Positions 51,060-60,878 of a stretch of 64,000 nucleotides of DNA are shown here, piece by piece. How positions within the stretch are numbered: the first letter of the stretch is position 1; each line of letters starts with the position of its first letter. The notes under the pieces are model-generated. The model was not told where the DNA came from, did no database searches, and saw nothing but the letters and a program-made list of their open reading frames with translations. A program made the position numbers and the translations under genes. The stretch comes from Photobacterium salinisoli (lineage in GTDB: Bacteria; Pseudomonadota; Gammaproteobacteria; Enterobacterales; Vibrionaceae), in the NCBI RefSeq assembly GCF_003614885.1, contig NZ_QZMS01000007.1:1116001-1180000 (forward strand), written 5' to 3'.

Positions 51060-53594
51060 TTACTGGCAGTAGGGTTTGATTTTTCCCGCCTCAGCAAACG
51101 CTTTATCCCACTTAAACTCGTCATTGTCACTGACGTAGTAATAAATCATATCGTTCGGCAACATCACGAACTGGATACCACCATAGCCAGACATATAAGG
51201 CACGTGGACATCACACTGGCCCGGTACGCTTTGCTTCAGTGACCAGAAACTGTTGCTGTAATACTTGTTGGTGTAGGTCGTGCTAAACGGCGGTGTTGAC
51301 AGGTCACGGAATAACGCAATATCCAACTGTGCAGGATCCAGTACCTGCTGTCCGTTTACCTGACCATGATCAATGCTGGTAAAACGGGCCAGTTTGACAA
51401 TATCATCCCGCAGGAAAGTCAGGCCGTATCCGCCAAATGGCATTTTCACACTGTCGTAAGTGCGACGTGTATCCTGCGTACCGAGATCCATGTTCAGTGG
51501 TGCCCAGATATCTTTGACAATAATGTCTTTGAAGACGTCAGCCTGTGCGCCAAACTTGTCTTTCACGTAGGCCTGAGCCGTCGCGGTGGCAATATACGTA
51601 TCCGTGGTGTGGTAAATAAACAGTGTGCCAGGTTCTGAATTTCTCGGATAACGGCTGACTGAATAGTCCAGCTTATTTTGATGACCTTCCACCAGGAAGA
51701 ATCCCGTATCATTGGCAACCGACCCTTCATCGCTCAGTGAATCACTGGTCAGACGATAATTCCCTGTCGCCATGTCAATCGCGTTATTCACTGTGACTTG
51801 CTGCCAGTCATTTTCCGGATCGTTGGCAGCTTCGGGCAGCCAGTCTGTAATCTGCTCCTGCATATAGCCCGGATACAGGTATTCCAGCCTCATTGTCGCG
51901 GTACCGGCCATCGCCGATTTCGCGGTCGAGTAAGAGGGAACACGCAAGCGATCACAATAAGGATGCATCCCGGCCCGGGTTTCACAACCGGCAGTATAGT
52001 GCGTGCCGTCAACATAAACGCCGTATACAGACATGTAATCAGAGCTGACTTCACTGCTGTTGCCAAACTGACTGACATCCACATTGGCCGCCGGATAGTC
52101 AGAAGCCAGTGCTGTGATAGGTTTGACCGGCACTTTACTGGCTTCATAAGCCTGATGCTGTTGCTTAATCAGCAAGGCATCAGTGACCGTTGAGGGTGTG
52201 TAGGTTGCCGCTACTCTGCCCCACATATCGACCTGATAATACAGGCAGGTTTCAGACGAAATCTGATACGCGACATCACTCATCCCGTTGTCATTGAACG
52301 TAAAGCTCATCAAACCGTTATGGACACAATTCGAGTTTTTCTGCATCAACGAGAAAGGAATAGCGGCACGCGAATCACCGCTGTCATTGGTTTCACGCCA
52401 GACACGGCCAGGCTCGAGAATATACTCCCAGTATGGATGGCTTCCGAGCACAATACCCCGGGTTTCTGGAATCAGGTGTGTGCCAGATTGTACGAAACGA
52501 AAATCAAAGTCTGGCAGGTGTTTACGGGGATCATCACCTGAGCCGGTATACCTGAATGTATCCCTTTGCTCTGCAAACTGGCCTGTGCTGCCAGGATTGT
52601 GAAGCTGAATACGACCTTCAAACTGATGAACGGGCTGGGCTGCATTGGCTGGCACGGCAAACGCAGACAGAGGCACCTGAGTATCACTGCCTGCCCCGTT
52701 CAGATAGGTATAAGTCAGTTCAGAACGGGACACACTGCCCGAACCACTCAGTGGATCATAGTTTTCAACATAGCCATCTCCCTGATCATCCAGGCCATAT
52801 CCGCTGACAGGCAAATTCAGAACTGGTTGATCAGGATCGTTAGACTGAATAGACAGTGACTGATTAACCGACCCTTCAATACTTGGCAGATAGTTCAGCG
52901 TGATCTGACACTGGCTCTGTGCATGTAAACTCGCACTGCTGCAACTATCAGCCGTCACTGCAAGATCACCCGACATACCAGAAACACTGTTGATCAGTAA
53001 GTCGGCTTGCCCCTGATTTGTGACAGTTAATGTCTGATTAACCGATGAGCCAATCAATACACTGCCAAAATTCACTGAACTGCTGGTTTGAATATCCGCT
53101 TCTGGCGTGCCTGAGCCGGGCTCTCCGGTTACAGTGACATTTTCGATAAAGCAATTATCGGCGGTTGAAGCCGCAGCACGAAAACGGAGCACCACACCGG
53201 GGTTATTGGCAAGATCAGCCGTGTTTATCAGACCGTGCTGAAATGTCCCTGTATCCTGTCCGTTGGTAAGGCTGGTGACAACTGTGTACTGATTTCCGCC
53301 GTCGGTAGAATATTCCGCATAGCAATAGTCCGGATCTTCCAGTAAGGTCGCGGCAAAATAATATTCTATGGTGACATTGGAATAGCCTGTTGTATCCCAT
53401 GTTTTCCAGAGTTGCCCCGTCTGCTGCAGTCGGACCGCATCACCCCCCAGGTTTTCGCTATTGTTACTTTCCACAACACCTGAACTTGACCACTGCGTAA
53501 ATCCACTGTCGAAATTATCGGTAAAAAGAATCTCTGCCTGTACGCTGTAGCTTAGCGTCATGCCTGCTACTAAAAGCGTTGCCACTGTTTTCAT
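51060..53594 (-). CDS. Large secreted beta-lactamase-fold (serine hydrolase-like) protein
   Basis: An 844-residue protein with a signal peptide (MKTVATLLVAGMTLSYSVQA). An N-terminal beta-rich domain follows (about 22-155), then an ASH/DUF1573-type immunoglobulin-like domain (about 170-265, SVNFGSVLIGSSVNQTLTVTN) and an all-beta region. The C-terminal part resembles class C beta-lactamases: the nucleophile motif SxxK is present as S-T-A-K (PSYSTAKSAM). The usual YxN position appears as YHT (IYHTTD), so activity may be lost or altered. The ATG at 53594 has AAGGTGG before it. A single gene with its own terminator. Confidence 0.72.
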   Translation of the reverse strand: MKTVATLLVAGMTLSYSVQAEILFTDNFDSGFTQWSSSGVVESNNSENLGGDAVRLQQTGQLWKTWDTTGYSNVTIEYYFAATLLEDPDYCYAEYSTDGGNQYTVVTSLTNGQDTGTFQHGLINTADLANNPGVVLRFRAAASTADNCFIENVTVTGEPGSGTPEADIQTSSSVNFGSVLIGSSVNQTLTVTNQGQADLLINSVSGMSGDLAVTADSCSSASLHAQSQCQITLNYLPSIEGSVNQSLSIQSNDPDQPVLNLPVSGYGLDDQGDGYVENYDPLSGSGSVSRSELTYTYLNGAGSDTQVPLSAFAVPANAAQPVHQFEGRIQLHNPGSTGQFAEQRDTFRYTGSGDDPRKHLPDFDFRFVQSGTHLIPETRGIVLGSHPYWEYILEPGRVWRETNDSGDSRAAIPFSLMQKNSNCVHNGLMSFTFNDNGMSDVAYQISSETCLYYQVDMWGRVAATYTPSTVTDALLIKQQHQAYEASKVPVKPITALASDYPAANVDVSQFGNSSEVSSDYMSVYGVYVDGTHYTAGCETRAGMHPYCDRLRVPSYSTAKSAMAGTATMRLEYLYPGYMQEQITDWLPEAANDPENDWQQVTVNNAIDMATGNYRLTSDSLSDEGSVANDTGFFLVEGHQNKLDYSVSRYPRNSEPGTLFIYHTTDTYIATATAQAYVKDKFGAQADVFKDIIVKDIWAPLNMDLGTQDTRRTYDSVKMPFGGYGLTFLRDDIVKLARFTSIDHGQVNGQQVLDPAQLDIALFRDLSTPPFSTTYTNKYYSNSFWSLKQSVPGQCDVHVPYMSGYGGIQFVMLPNDMIYYYVSDNDEFKWDKAFAEAGKIKPYCQ

Positions 53595-53745
53595 CTCAAC
53601 CACCTTAAATCAATCATTTGATATGGGTTAATAGGAACACGTCCTTGTTTACCCTAGTGGCAGGTGTTTTTGTAAAAGAGTACCAACGGCAAAAATCAGA
53701 GGATCCAGAATGCAGTTATTAATAAAATTATCATTTTATCAGACT

Positions 53746-54636
53746 TTAAAGCTGCTGCCGGGCAGCACGAATTTTTGCCTGCATCAGTCGTCCCCCTAAA
53801 ATACAGCATGACAAACCGGCAAAGATCAGCCCTGCACCTGCCACTTCCGTTACCGTCATGCGCTCATTCAGCACCAGTGTGGATGTGAACATCCCGACGA
53901 CCGGAATTAATAAAGCAAAAGGCGTCACTGTGGCTGCGGGATAACTTTTCAGTAAATACCCCCACAATGCAAAGGCCAGCAAGGTAGAAAGATAACTCAC
54001 GTAAAGCAGTGCCAGCCAGGTTTCAGACGTGGCAGCGAGCAGCACATCCAAAGGCTGCGCCGTTTCGGTGAAATACGACATTAACAGCAAAGGTAGCGGA
54101 GGAACCACACTGACCCATACCATGAAGTGAAGCAAATTGACCCCTTGCATCCGCTTCATCATGGTATTGGCGATAGCCCAGCAAAATGCGGCTGCCAGAA
54201 TCATCATCAAACCCATGGCAGTAATGTTGCCGTCGGCATCAAGAAAAAACAGCCCGAAACCTGCCACGGCCACCAGAATACCCAACGCCTGATACCGGCT
54301 GAGCATTTCTTTATACAGCAAGACACTCAAACCTATGGTGAAGAACACCTGAGCCTGCAAGATCAAGGATGATAAGCCGGCTGACGCGTCCGCTTTCATA
54401 GCGATAAACAGTAAGCCAAATTTCAGTACCCCCAGGAACACGCCGACACCCAGCACGTTCCATACGGACGTTTTCGGGAACGGAATGAAAAAGACAGCCG
54501 GTACAGCCACCACAGCAAAACGTAATGCAGAAAATAATATCGGCGGCAGCGTCTCCAGTCCTATCTTAATAACAGAGAAGTTGACACCCCAAATGACAAC
54601 AACCAGCAGCGCAATAACCATGTCCCTTGATTTCAT
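53746..54636 (-). CDS. EamA/DMT-family transporter
   Basis: The 296-residue inner-membrane protein has two EamA repeats of five segments each. The first begins VIALLVVVIWGVNFSVIK and the second LMMILAAAFCWAIANTMMKR. Such carriers usually export amino acids, metabolites or drugs. It follows the O-methyltransferase gene by 27 bases, so both are probably in one transcript. Substrate unknown. Confidence 0.87.
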   Translation of the reverse strand: MKSRDMVIALLVVVIWGVNFSVIKIGLETLPPILFSALRFAVVAVPAVFFIPFPKTSVWNVLGVGVFLGVLKFGLLFIAMKADASAGLSSLILQAQVFFTIGLSVLLYKEMLSRYQALGILVAVAGFGLFFLDADGNITAMGLMMILAAAFCWAIANTMMKRMQGVNLLHFMVWVSVVPPLPLLLMSYFTETAQPLDVLLAATSETWLALLYVSYLSTLLAFALWGYLLKSYPAATVTPFALLIPVVGMFTSTLVLNERMTVTEVAGAGLIFAGLSCCILGGRLMQAKIRAARQQL

Positions 54637-54663
54637 TTACCCGTTCCTATCCGACCGTAACGC

Positions 54664-55236
54664 TCAGGCTTTGTGTACAACAAACTCCCCTTTACCGACA
54701 GGCAGCAGACAGGTCGTTAATCCTTCCTGGCGGCTCAGATAGTCAGTGAAGGCTACGAGTTCATGACGATGAGAAATGGCATTGTCACACACTAATACCC
54801 CACCGGCTGAGAGTTTACTTAGCAGTAGCTCAATATAATCCATGTAAGCTGAACGCTCGGCGTCGAGAAAAATAAAATCAAAGATCAGATCTGTGCGTTG
54901 TATGAATTCACCGGCATCAGCCTGGACCTGTTCGATGCGATCCTGTAATCCGGCCCGCACAAAATTTTCAGCTGCCATTGCGATTTTTTCTGTCTGTTTT
55001 TCGATAGTTACCACTTTACCTTTAGCGGACAGCGACGAAGCCAGCCACAGCGTTGAGTAACCATTAGAGGTGCCAATTTCCAGTATGTTTTCAGCGCTTG
55101 TTGCCTTCACCATGACAGACAGGAACTCTCCTGTGTCCCGGGTAATGTTCAGCAGTTTTTTCGCCCTGTCTGATTGAATTGCGTCATTTTGTTCCCCTAA
55201 CGATTCTAACTCAGCCAGTAATAATGCTAACGACAT
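54664..55236 (-). CDS. SAM-dependent O-methyltransferase, class 3
   Basis: The 190-residue protein has the SAM site ILEIGTSNGYSTLWLAS (about 51-67), the second block VVTIEKQTEK and the metal-linked DFIFLDAERSAYMDY (about 117-131), as in catechol O-methyltransferase-like enzymes. It methylates a small hydroxylated compound. I chose the ATG at 55236 because AGGGAG lies 5-10 bases upstream; a longer in-frame start lacks a ribosome site. Lies upstream of the EamA gene, which could export the product. Confidence 0.83.
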   Translation of the reverse strand: MSLALLLAELESLGEQNDAIQSDRAKKLLNITRDTGEFLSVMVKATSAENILEIGTSNGYSTLWLASSLSAKGKVVTIEKQTEKIAMAAENFVRAGLQDRIEQVQADAGEFIQRTDLIFDFIFLDAERSAYMDYIELLLSKLSAGGVLVCDNAISHRHELVAFTDYLSRQEGLTTCLLPVGKGEFVVHKA

Positions 55237-55353
55237 CCGTTTCTCCCTGTTCACCATTTCGGGCAGAGCAAGCCTTCGCCCAACAAACATATGAACATTG
55301 AAACATATCAATGGCATCACATTTCATCAACTATAACCGCTTATAGCAGGCAT

Positions 55354-55378
55354 AAAAAAAAGGCTGCCAAAGGCAGCC
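55354..55378 (-). terminator. Rho-independent terminator of the lipoprotein gene
   Basis: Read leftward, GGCTGCC, a 3-base loop and GGCAGCC, followed by a run of eight T. It ends the small lipoprotein gene. Confidence 0.87.
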
Positions 55379-55496
55379 AAGCATCACAACTTATAGGGTT
55401 TGGTAACCCATTCTTATACCGTTCAACATCTTTCTGTTACTGGCAGATTGATGTATCAGTATTAAGAGACGACAGTATGACGCTGAGTATTAAGCA

Positions 55497-55880
55497 TTAT
55501 TTTGTCAGAGAACACGGCGTTATCTGATTTTCTTTATAACCGCACATCACAGGGTAAGTACCCGCCTGCTTGATATCGGGGGAACCTTCCAGCACATGGT
55601 CTTTATAATGGCGCCAGGTATATTCTGCCATCAGCACACAGTAACTGGGATCGGTATCTTGTGCGCACTGCTGTCTTGCCCGTAACAGTGCCGACATCTC
55701 TATTTCGCACTGGTAAATCTGGGCCTCATCTTTGTAAAGTGCCCTGCACAGTGACAGAGGCTCCTCGGCGGCGTTTGCTTGCACGGCATTGGGCGAAATA
55801 TCCCGCCAATGTACCTGAGATGAAGAACAGGCCGTGAGCAAACAGAAAAACGGTATGATCAGCAACCACTGAAATCGCAT
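55497..55880 (-). CDS. Small lipoprotein, unknown function
   Basis: The 127-residue protein has a lipoprotein signal with lipobox LTAC (Cys near residue 17, FFCLLTACSSSQ). The mature part has several Cys (CRALYK, CEIEMS, CAQDTDPSYC, CGY) that may form disulfides. I chose the ATG at 55880. I do not recognise a family. Single gene with a terminator. Confidence 0.62.
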   Translation of the reverse strand: MRFQWLLIIPFFCLLTACSSSQVHWRDISPNAVQANAAEEPLSLCRALYKDEAQIYQCEIEMSALLRARQQCAQDTDPSYCVLMAEYTWRHYKDHVLEGSPDIKQAGTYPVMCGYKENQITPCSLTK

Positions 55881-56008
55881 TGTCAGCCCTTCCTTTTGCA
55901 CTGGACGCTATAGAATGGCGACCGTTCAGGAAAGATTCATAAACGCAAAATAGTGTGTGTAGTTTAACCGCCCAGTCTTAAGACTGCCCACGACATTGTT
56001 TTCTCGTT

Positions 56009-56236
56009 TTAATGCGCCCTCAATCCCCTGACTTCCTCTTCTCGGTAGGCCTTTTTCAATGCCAGCCAGCTCGTCTTTGGGCCAAGAATCAATGACAGTA
56101 CGGCCACTCCGCCAACCATCAGTATACCGCCCACAACCGGCCCGAGAACAAAACTGTAAAACACCAGATACGGCACATAAACGCCATAGCGCAATACCTG
56201 AAGCATTGCTCTTTTCATTAAAAGTAAATAATTCAT
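56009..56236 (-). CDS. Small membrane protein divergent from TetR
   Basis: A 75-residue protein with one long hydrophobic region (about 15-52, GVYVPYLVFYSFVLGPVV then GGILMVGGVAVLSLILG), enough for two membrane helices, and a basic tail. GGAG lies 10 bases before the ATG at 56236. It is transcribed away from the TetR-type gene, and TetR-like palindromes lie in the gap, so it is a likely target of that repressor. Function unknown; a longer upstream start would run through the operators. Confidence 0.6.
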   Translation of the reverse strand: MNYLLLMKRAMLQVLRYGVYVPYLVFYSFVLGPVVGGILMVGGVAVLSLILGPKTSWLALKKAYREEEVRGLRAH

Positions 56237-56270
56237 GATTCGGTTTCTCCATCTTTCTGCTTTATAAAAT

Positions 56271-56307
56271 TGAGCGCGCTCATTTATAGTAATTTGAGCG
56301 CGATCAA
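56271..56307. promoter_or_regulatory. Paired palindromes, probable TetR operators
   Basis: TGAGCGCGCTCA (56271-56282) is a perfect 12-base palindrome. TTGAGCGCGATCAA (56294-56307) is the same motif with one broken pair at the centre. They lie between the divergent TetR and small membrane protein genes, with TATAGT between them, as expected for a repressor covering both promoters. Confidence 0.72.
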
Positions 56308-56394
56308 TTTTCAACATTCAAGATGAAGTCCGCTCGTTAATTACGGTATGATGGCAACTCATCCGCAACCGGCTTATCAGCAAAGCAACAAGAC

Positions 56395-56919
56395 ATGATG
56401 AAAAAAGAACAGACAAAACGACGGATTCAGGAAGCCGCCTGGCAATTATTTCGCGAGAGGGGTTATCAAGACACAACAACACGGCACATAGCTGAGCGTG
56501 CTGAGGTGGCAGCCGGAACGGTATTTAGCCACTTTCCGACAAAGCTGGATTTACTGAAAGCCGGTTTTAGTCAGCAAATTGATCATGTCTTAGCGGCAGC
56601 AAATACTGATTGCCCCGAGACCTGCCCTAAAGAAAAACTCATGCACTTTGCCGGATACCTTTATGCATTTTATTGTCTGGAAGCGGATTTCAGCAGAGAG
56701 CTGTTTCGGGTGCTGATTTGGCAGCAGGATGAGTTTGAACAGCAGCTGGAAGCCTTCCGCCAGCGCTTATTTTCACATGAAGTCAGTTACGACCCACACC
56801 GCGCCGCGGTGATGATGGACTGCTACTTTATGACACTGATCGCCGGTTTGAATGCTGATAAACCGGATGCGGCATTAATGTTGGGCCAGTTAGAAAAGAA
56901 ATTGCATGTCTTGCAGTAA
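56395..56919 (+). CDS. TetR-family transcriptional regulator
   Basis: The 174-residue protein has the TetR N-terminal helix-turn-helix (RRIQEAAWQLFRERGYQDTTTRHIAERAEVAAGTVFSHFPTKLDLL) and a helical effector domain. The start ATG at 56395 is supported by a preceding in-frame context, with a second ATG one codon later. It should bind the palindromes upstream and control itself and the divergent small membrane gene. Effector unknown. Confidence 0.86.
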   Translation: MMKKEQTKRRIQEAAWQLFRERGYQDTTTRHIAERAEVAAGTVFSHFPTKLDLLKAGFSQQIDHVLAAANTDCPETCPKEKLMHFAGYLYAFYCLEADFSRELFRVLIWQQDEFEQQLEAFRQRLFSHEVSYDPHRAAVMMDCYFMTLIAGLNADKPDAALMLGQLEKKLHVLQ

Positions 56920-56928
56920 ATTCCCCCT

Positions 56929-59274
56929 TCACCTGAGCACCTGCCGACGTGCGTGGGACACAGCAATCAAACGTTTGATCAGCACAGGTTTTTTACTGTC
57001 CGCTGCGGTGTTCAGATCTCGCAACAACCGGGTAATTTCTGCGTCAAGGTAACGGGCATTTTTAGTTCTGATCAAGGAGCGAATTACCTTCTCGGCGTTA
57101 TCAGGCAAGGGCTGCTCAATGGCCCACAGGTAGCTGTAAGCAACCATGCTGTCGTGATTGACGTGGCCATGGTTCTGGTTATCTGCCCTGGATACCGTTT
57201 TGTGTGGCGTGCGACTGCTCGCACTTTGCGCTGCATCTGCGGCCCGTCCGACACGTTCATAATACCTTTCCGTCACAGGGGATTCCGCAGCAGGTAATGA
57301 CCCCTTCTGATACAGGGCTGGCCCAATGGATTTGGCCTTCTCAATCGCGGCTTCCCGAACGAATGTACTGGCGTTACGTTTACCTTTCTTTTCTGAGTCA
57401 GTGTAATACACAGCCGAATACGCTTTTGCCCGCGTTAAAGCCACATAAGCCAGGCGCCGTTCTTCTTCCTGATCTGTTTTCATGTCTGTGGCTGCCGGAT
57501 TGCGGTAAGGAAACGCATCTTTATCCCAGAACGGCAGGAATACACGCTGATACTCACACCCTTTAGCCCGAAATATAGTGGTGACTTGCACGCTGGCCGA
57601 ACGTAGCTTCTGATCTGTCTGCCCCTGACCGGTATCGCGGGATTGCGCTGTGTAAAACTCAAAATACTGTAAAGCTTTTTCACAGCGCTGATCCATCGAC
57701 TCCAGCACGGTCGATACCGCATCTAACCTGTCTATCGCTTCTTCTATCTCACTGGCTGTAGCCTCGGTTTTCCATATCCAGCTGTCCAGACCGCTTTCAC
57801 GCCGGTACTGCTCAAATACATCAAAGGCCTTCTGCCCGCCTTTGCGCTGCAACCGGTTAAAAAGCGCCAGGCGTTCAATCAGGTTATCCAGTTTCAGACC
57901 AGGGTTTACCTGGGCATGCCGCTCAGCAAAACCGACCCAGTGGTTATCCGGTATTTTCACCAGTTGATCACACAAGGGTCTGAGCGCTTTATTGGGTACG
58001 TAACAATGGGGAAATGACAGCAAGCTGAACAGCAGTGCGGATCTGTCCTGATCATTTAATTGGGCAAATCGCCCGATGGCCAGCGTCATGACTTCCATCA
58101 GTAAGCGCACTTCACGGCTGTTTGCCAGCACAGAAGGTACGGGCATGTGGTATGGAATCTGTTTGCTGAGAAACGCCAGTTCAAACAGCAAGGTCTGAGA
58201 CCAGCGTCTGACCAGAATGGCGATATCGTCCGGCTGACCTCCCTGCTCGATATACGCATGAACAGCACTGACAATTTCCCCCACCTGTCTGGGAGAGCCA
58301 ATCACATTCACCTGAGTATCAGGAACATTGTCAGCAGGCACGGTCAGGAAATCTGAAAAACGTGCCTGATTATGTGCAATCAAATGGCTGGCAGCCAGCG
58401 CCAGACTATGACCAAAGCGAAATGTCTGCGACAGCGAATAGACCTGCGCAGGGGCAAAGTCGCGTTCGAAATTCAGCATAAACTGCGGCGCACTGCCCCG
58501 CCAGGTATAAATACACTGATCAACATCCCCCACGGCCACCAGTTGGCAGTCAGGTCCCAGCAACTGCTTCAGTAAACGGTATTGCGCATTGTTGATATCC
58601 TGAAATTCGTCAACCACCAGTAACCGGCACTGTTGCTGACAATGCGCACGCAGTGAGGCATTCTGTTCAAGCAGTGACACGACAGTGACCAGCCAGTCAT
58701 CAAAAAACAGTAACTTCTGCGCCTGCCGCAAGTGTTCAAAGGCGGTATAGGCATCCAGAATAAAGCGATAGTCATTGTTGATACCCGCCATGGCAAAGAC
58801 TTCATGAGGCGGTAACATATGCGCTTTCACCAGACCGACAAAACTGAGCAGCAGTTCAAGGGTTTTTGGCTCTTTTAATTGCTGCTGTTTGCTGTAAGCC
58901 GTCTCTTTCCCCGTCATTTGTCGCAGCACTTGTTTCGCCAGACTTTTATCATTTTCGCCAGGGTTGAAATCAACGCGGTATCCGCTTTCAACCAGATAGC
59001 CCGACTGATTCAAAACCCGCAGACAAAAACTGTGGAAAGTATGAACAGGGACAGGCTGAGTGATACCGGACTGGTTGAGTTTTTGCTGAAAATCACGGCG
59101 TATGTCGCTGTTGAACATCAGGACCAGCATCTCGCTGGCCGACCGCATGTCGAGCTGAGCCTGGATCAGGCCGACCAGAGTCGTCGTTTTCCCTGTCCCT
59201 GCACCGGCAATACATAAGGCATTTCCCTCGCGATGCTGAATAAAACACTGCTGCTCGGATGTAAAATGCATCAT
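56929..59274 (-). CDS. UvrD/Rep-family superfamily 1 helicase
   Basis: The 781-residue protein has motif I GAGTGKTTT (24-32), a Walker B-type LVVDEFQDIN near residue 220, and the C-terminal helicase motifs, including ALTRAK (VALTRAKAYSAV) in the last third. It is a 3-prime to 5-prime DNA motor that could act in repair or replication restart. Length is near UvrD but the C-terminus (about 640-781) differs from the standard UvrD tail. Convergent with the TetR gene, with 9 bases between the ends. Confidence 0.86.
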   Translation of the reverse strand: MMHFTSEQQCFIQHREGNALCIAGAGTGKTTTLVGLIQAQLDMRSASEMLVLMFNSDIRRDFQQKLNQSGITQPVPVHTFHSFCLRVLNQSGYLVESGYRVDFNPGENDKSLAKQVLRQMTGKETAYSKQQQLKEPKTLELLLSFVGLVKAHMLPPHEVFAMAGINNDYRFILDAYTAFEHLRQAQKLLFFDDWLVTVVSLLEQNASLRAHCQQQCRLLVVDEFQDINNAQYRLLKQLLGPDCQLVAVGDVDQCIYTWRGSAPQFMLNFERDFAPAQVYSLSQTFRFGHSLALAASHLIAHNQARFSDFLTVPADNVPDTQVNVIGSPRQVGEIVSAVHAYIEQGGQPDDIAILVRRWSQTLLFELAFLSKQIPYHMPVPSVLANSREVRLLMEVMTLAIGRFAQLNDQDRSALLFSLLSFPHCYVPNKALRPLCDQLVKIPDNHWVGFAERHAQVNPGLKLDNLIERLALFNRLQRKGGQKAFDVFEQYRRESGLDSWIWKTEATASEIEEAIDRLDAVSTVLESMDQRCEKALQYFEFYTAQSRDTGQGQTDQKLRSASVQVTTIFRAKGCEYQRVFLPFWDKDAFPYRNPAATDMKTDQEEERRLAYVALTRAKAYSAVYYTDSEKKGKRNASTFVREAAIEKAKSIGPALYQKGSLPAAESPVTERYYERVGRAADAAQSASSRTPHKTVSRADNQNHGHVNHDSMVAYSYLWAIEQPLPDNAEKVIRSLIRTKNARYLDAEITRLLRDLNTAADSKKPVLIKRLIAVSHARRQVLR

Positions 59275-59428
59275 GTACCGTTTTTGCCTGTGGCTGTCTG
59301 AAAGGAGGGTAATTTTGCCACAGTTCCGCCCGTCGCACTAACGTCCGTCAGTCTTTTGCGATTGCCGCTGAAAATTCAGGCAAAATGGCGGTACTGTTGC
59401 AATGAGCGCCACTCAGAGAAACATGAAG

Positions 59429-59440
59429 GCAAACGTTTGC
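59429..59440. promoter_or_regulatory. PurR box upstream of purC
   Basis: GCAAACGTTTGC is a perfect palindrome and matches the core of the PurR operator. It lies 124 bases before the purC ATG. A TATTAT -10 candidate is at 59471-59476. Purine repression of purC is known in gammaproteobacteria. Confidence 0.85.
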
Positions 59441-59563
59441 TTTTTTGCTGAAAGGCGAAAACACTTCTGCTATTATCTGCCACGCCAACAGGATATGCGC
59501 TGATTGGGCGATACCTCAATCAGCGATTTTCATCGAATTGACTCTTGAAATAGGAACTTCACC

Positions 59564-60667
59564 ATGAGCCTTGCTGATCAAGTTCTTGCTGTAAATGATG
59601 ATCTCCCAATCCGTACCGACCAGCCGGTTCACAGCGGTAAAGTCCGCTCCGTATACTGGCTGACTGAGGCTGACAGCCGCCGTCTGATTGAAGAGAAAGG
59701 CTACAATGTTCGCCCGGATGCGCCTTTGGCAATCATGGTTATCAGCGATCGTATTTCTGCGTTCGACTGCATCTGGCATGGTGAAGGTGGCCTGAACGGT
59801 GTACCGGGCAAAGGCGCGGCACTGAATGCGATTTCCAATCACTGGTTCCACCTGTTCCGCGAGAAAGGCCTGGCAGACAGCCATATTCTGGATATCCCTC
59901 ACCCGTTTGTCTGGATAGTTCAGAAAGCCCGTCCAATCAAAGTAGAAGCGATTTGCCGCCAATACATTACTGGATCCATGTGGCGTGCCTATGCCAACGG
60001 TGATCGCGAGTTTTGCGGTATTCATGTGCCTGATGGCCTGGCAAAAGATCAGAAATTACCTGAAGTTCTGATCACCCCTTCAACCAAAGGAATTCTGCAT
60101 GGTATTCCTGGCGTACCTGCTGTGGATGATGTCAATGTCACGCGCAACGACTTGCTCAACAACTATCAGGCGTTCAATTTCAGCCAGCCTGAAGATGTTG
60201 ATCATTACGAAGTGCTGTTGAAAGAAGGTTTTGCTGTTATCAGCGATGCGTTAGCGCAACTTGACCAGATCTTTGTCGATACAAAATTCGAATTTGGTTA
60301 TGTCACCGATGCGCAAGGCCAGGAAAAAATGATCTACATGGATGAAGTCGGTACACCGGACTCCTCCCGCATTTGGGATGGCCCTTCCTACCGCGAAGGT
60401 AAAATTGTCGAAAACTCGAAAGAAGATTTCCGTCAGTTGTTGCTGAACCACTTCCCTGACCCGGACATTCTGCTGAACAAAGATCGTATGGAAGAGCGTG
60501 AAGCGCTGGCCCGTGACAATGCGTTGCCTGAAGAAGTACTGATGCAGGTATCTCGCATCTATACCGGCATTGCCGAGAAAGTTACAGGTCAGAAAATTGA
60601 GCTCAGCGGTAATCCTAAAGAAGAAATTATCACTGTGCTACGCAATGAGTATGGTCTGATCGACTAA
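59564..60667 (+). CDS. purC: Phosphoribosylaminoimidazole-succinocarboxamide synthase
   Basis: The 367-residue enzyme joins aspartate to CAIR with ATP in purine synthesis, giving SAICAR. Landmarks include GKVRSVYWL near residue 27, RISAFD (around 63-68) and [26 protein letters not shown] (about 247-272). It is the longer form seen in Vibrio rather than the 237-residue E. coli type. A PurR box upstream and a terminator downstream frame it as a single-gene unit. Confidence 0.95.
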   Translation: MSLADQVLAVNDDLPIRTDQPVHSGKVRSVYWLTEADSRRLIEEKGYNVRPDAPLAIMVISDRISAFDCIWHGEGGLNGVPGKGAALNAISNHWFHLFREKGLADSHILDIPHPFVWIVQKARPIKVEAICRQYITGSMWRAYANGDREFCGIHVPDGLAKDQKLPEVLITPSTKGILHGIPGVPAVDDVNVTRNDLLNNYQAFNFSQPEDVDHYEVLLKEGFAVISDALAQLDQIFVDTKFEFGYVTDAQGQEKMIYMDEVGTPDSSRIWDGPSYREGKIVENSKEDFRQLLLNHFPDPDILLNKDRMEEREALARDNALPEEVLMQVSRIYTGIAEKVTGQKIELSGNPKEEIITVLRNEYGLID

Positions 60668-60687
60668 TATTCCCTTGATGGAATATC

Positions 60688-60713
60688 AGGGCAGCTTATT
60701 GCTGCCCTTTTTT
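60688..60713 (+). terminator. Rho-independent terminator of purC
   Basis: AGGGCAGC, a 5-base loop and GCTGCCCT, followed by TTTTT. It lies about 20 bases after the purC stop. Confidence 0.9.
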
Positions 60714-60810
60714 ATTGAGTCCTGGTTGAATATTCGGAACAGGAATGCATTATTCCTCACAAAATCATTGCTAATATTTATCACCCATCACAATTACATA
60801 TTTTTGCTAT

Positions 60811-60837
60811 TAAGACTTTTCGGCACTGCGCCGACAA
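60811..60837 (+). promoter_or_regulatory. FliA (sigma-28) flagellar-type promoter
   Basis: TAAGACTT-N11-GCCGACAA fits the FliA consensus (TAAAGTTT, 11 bases, GCCGATAA) with exact spacing and 7 of 8 matches in the -10. It lies about 41 bases before the chemoreceptor ATG, which is typical for late flagellar and chemotaxis genes. Confidence 0.72.
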
Positions 60838-60878
60838 TGGAAGAACAATAATAGCTATTACAGTAGTTGAGGGACTCC

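Noticed and set aside
55926-56252. Leftward frame of 108 codons overlapping the small membrane protein
   Set aside because: It is a different frame of the same strand with poor composition; the hydrophobic 75-residue frame with GGAG is preferred.
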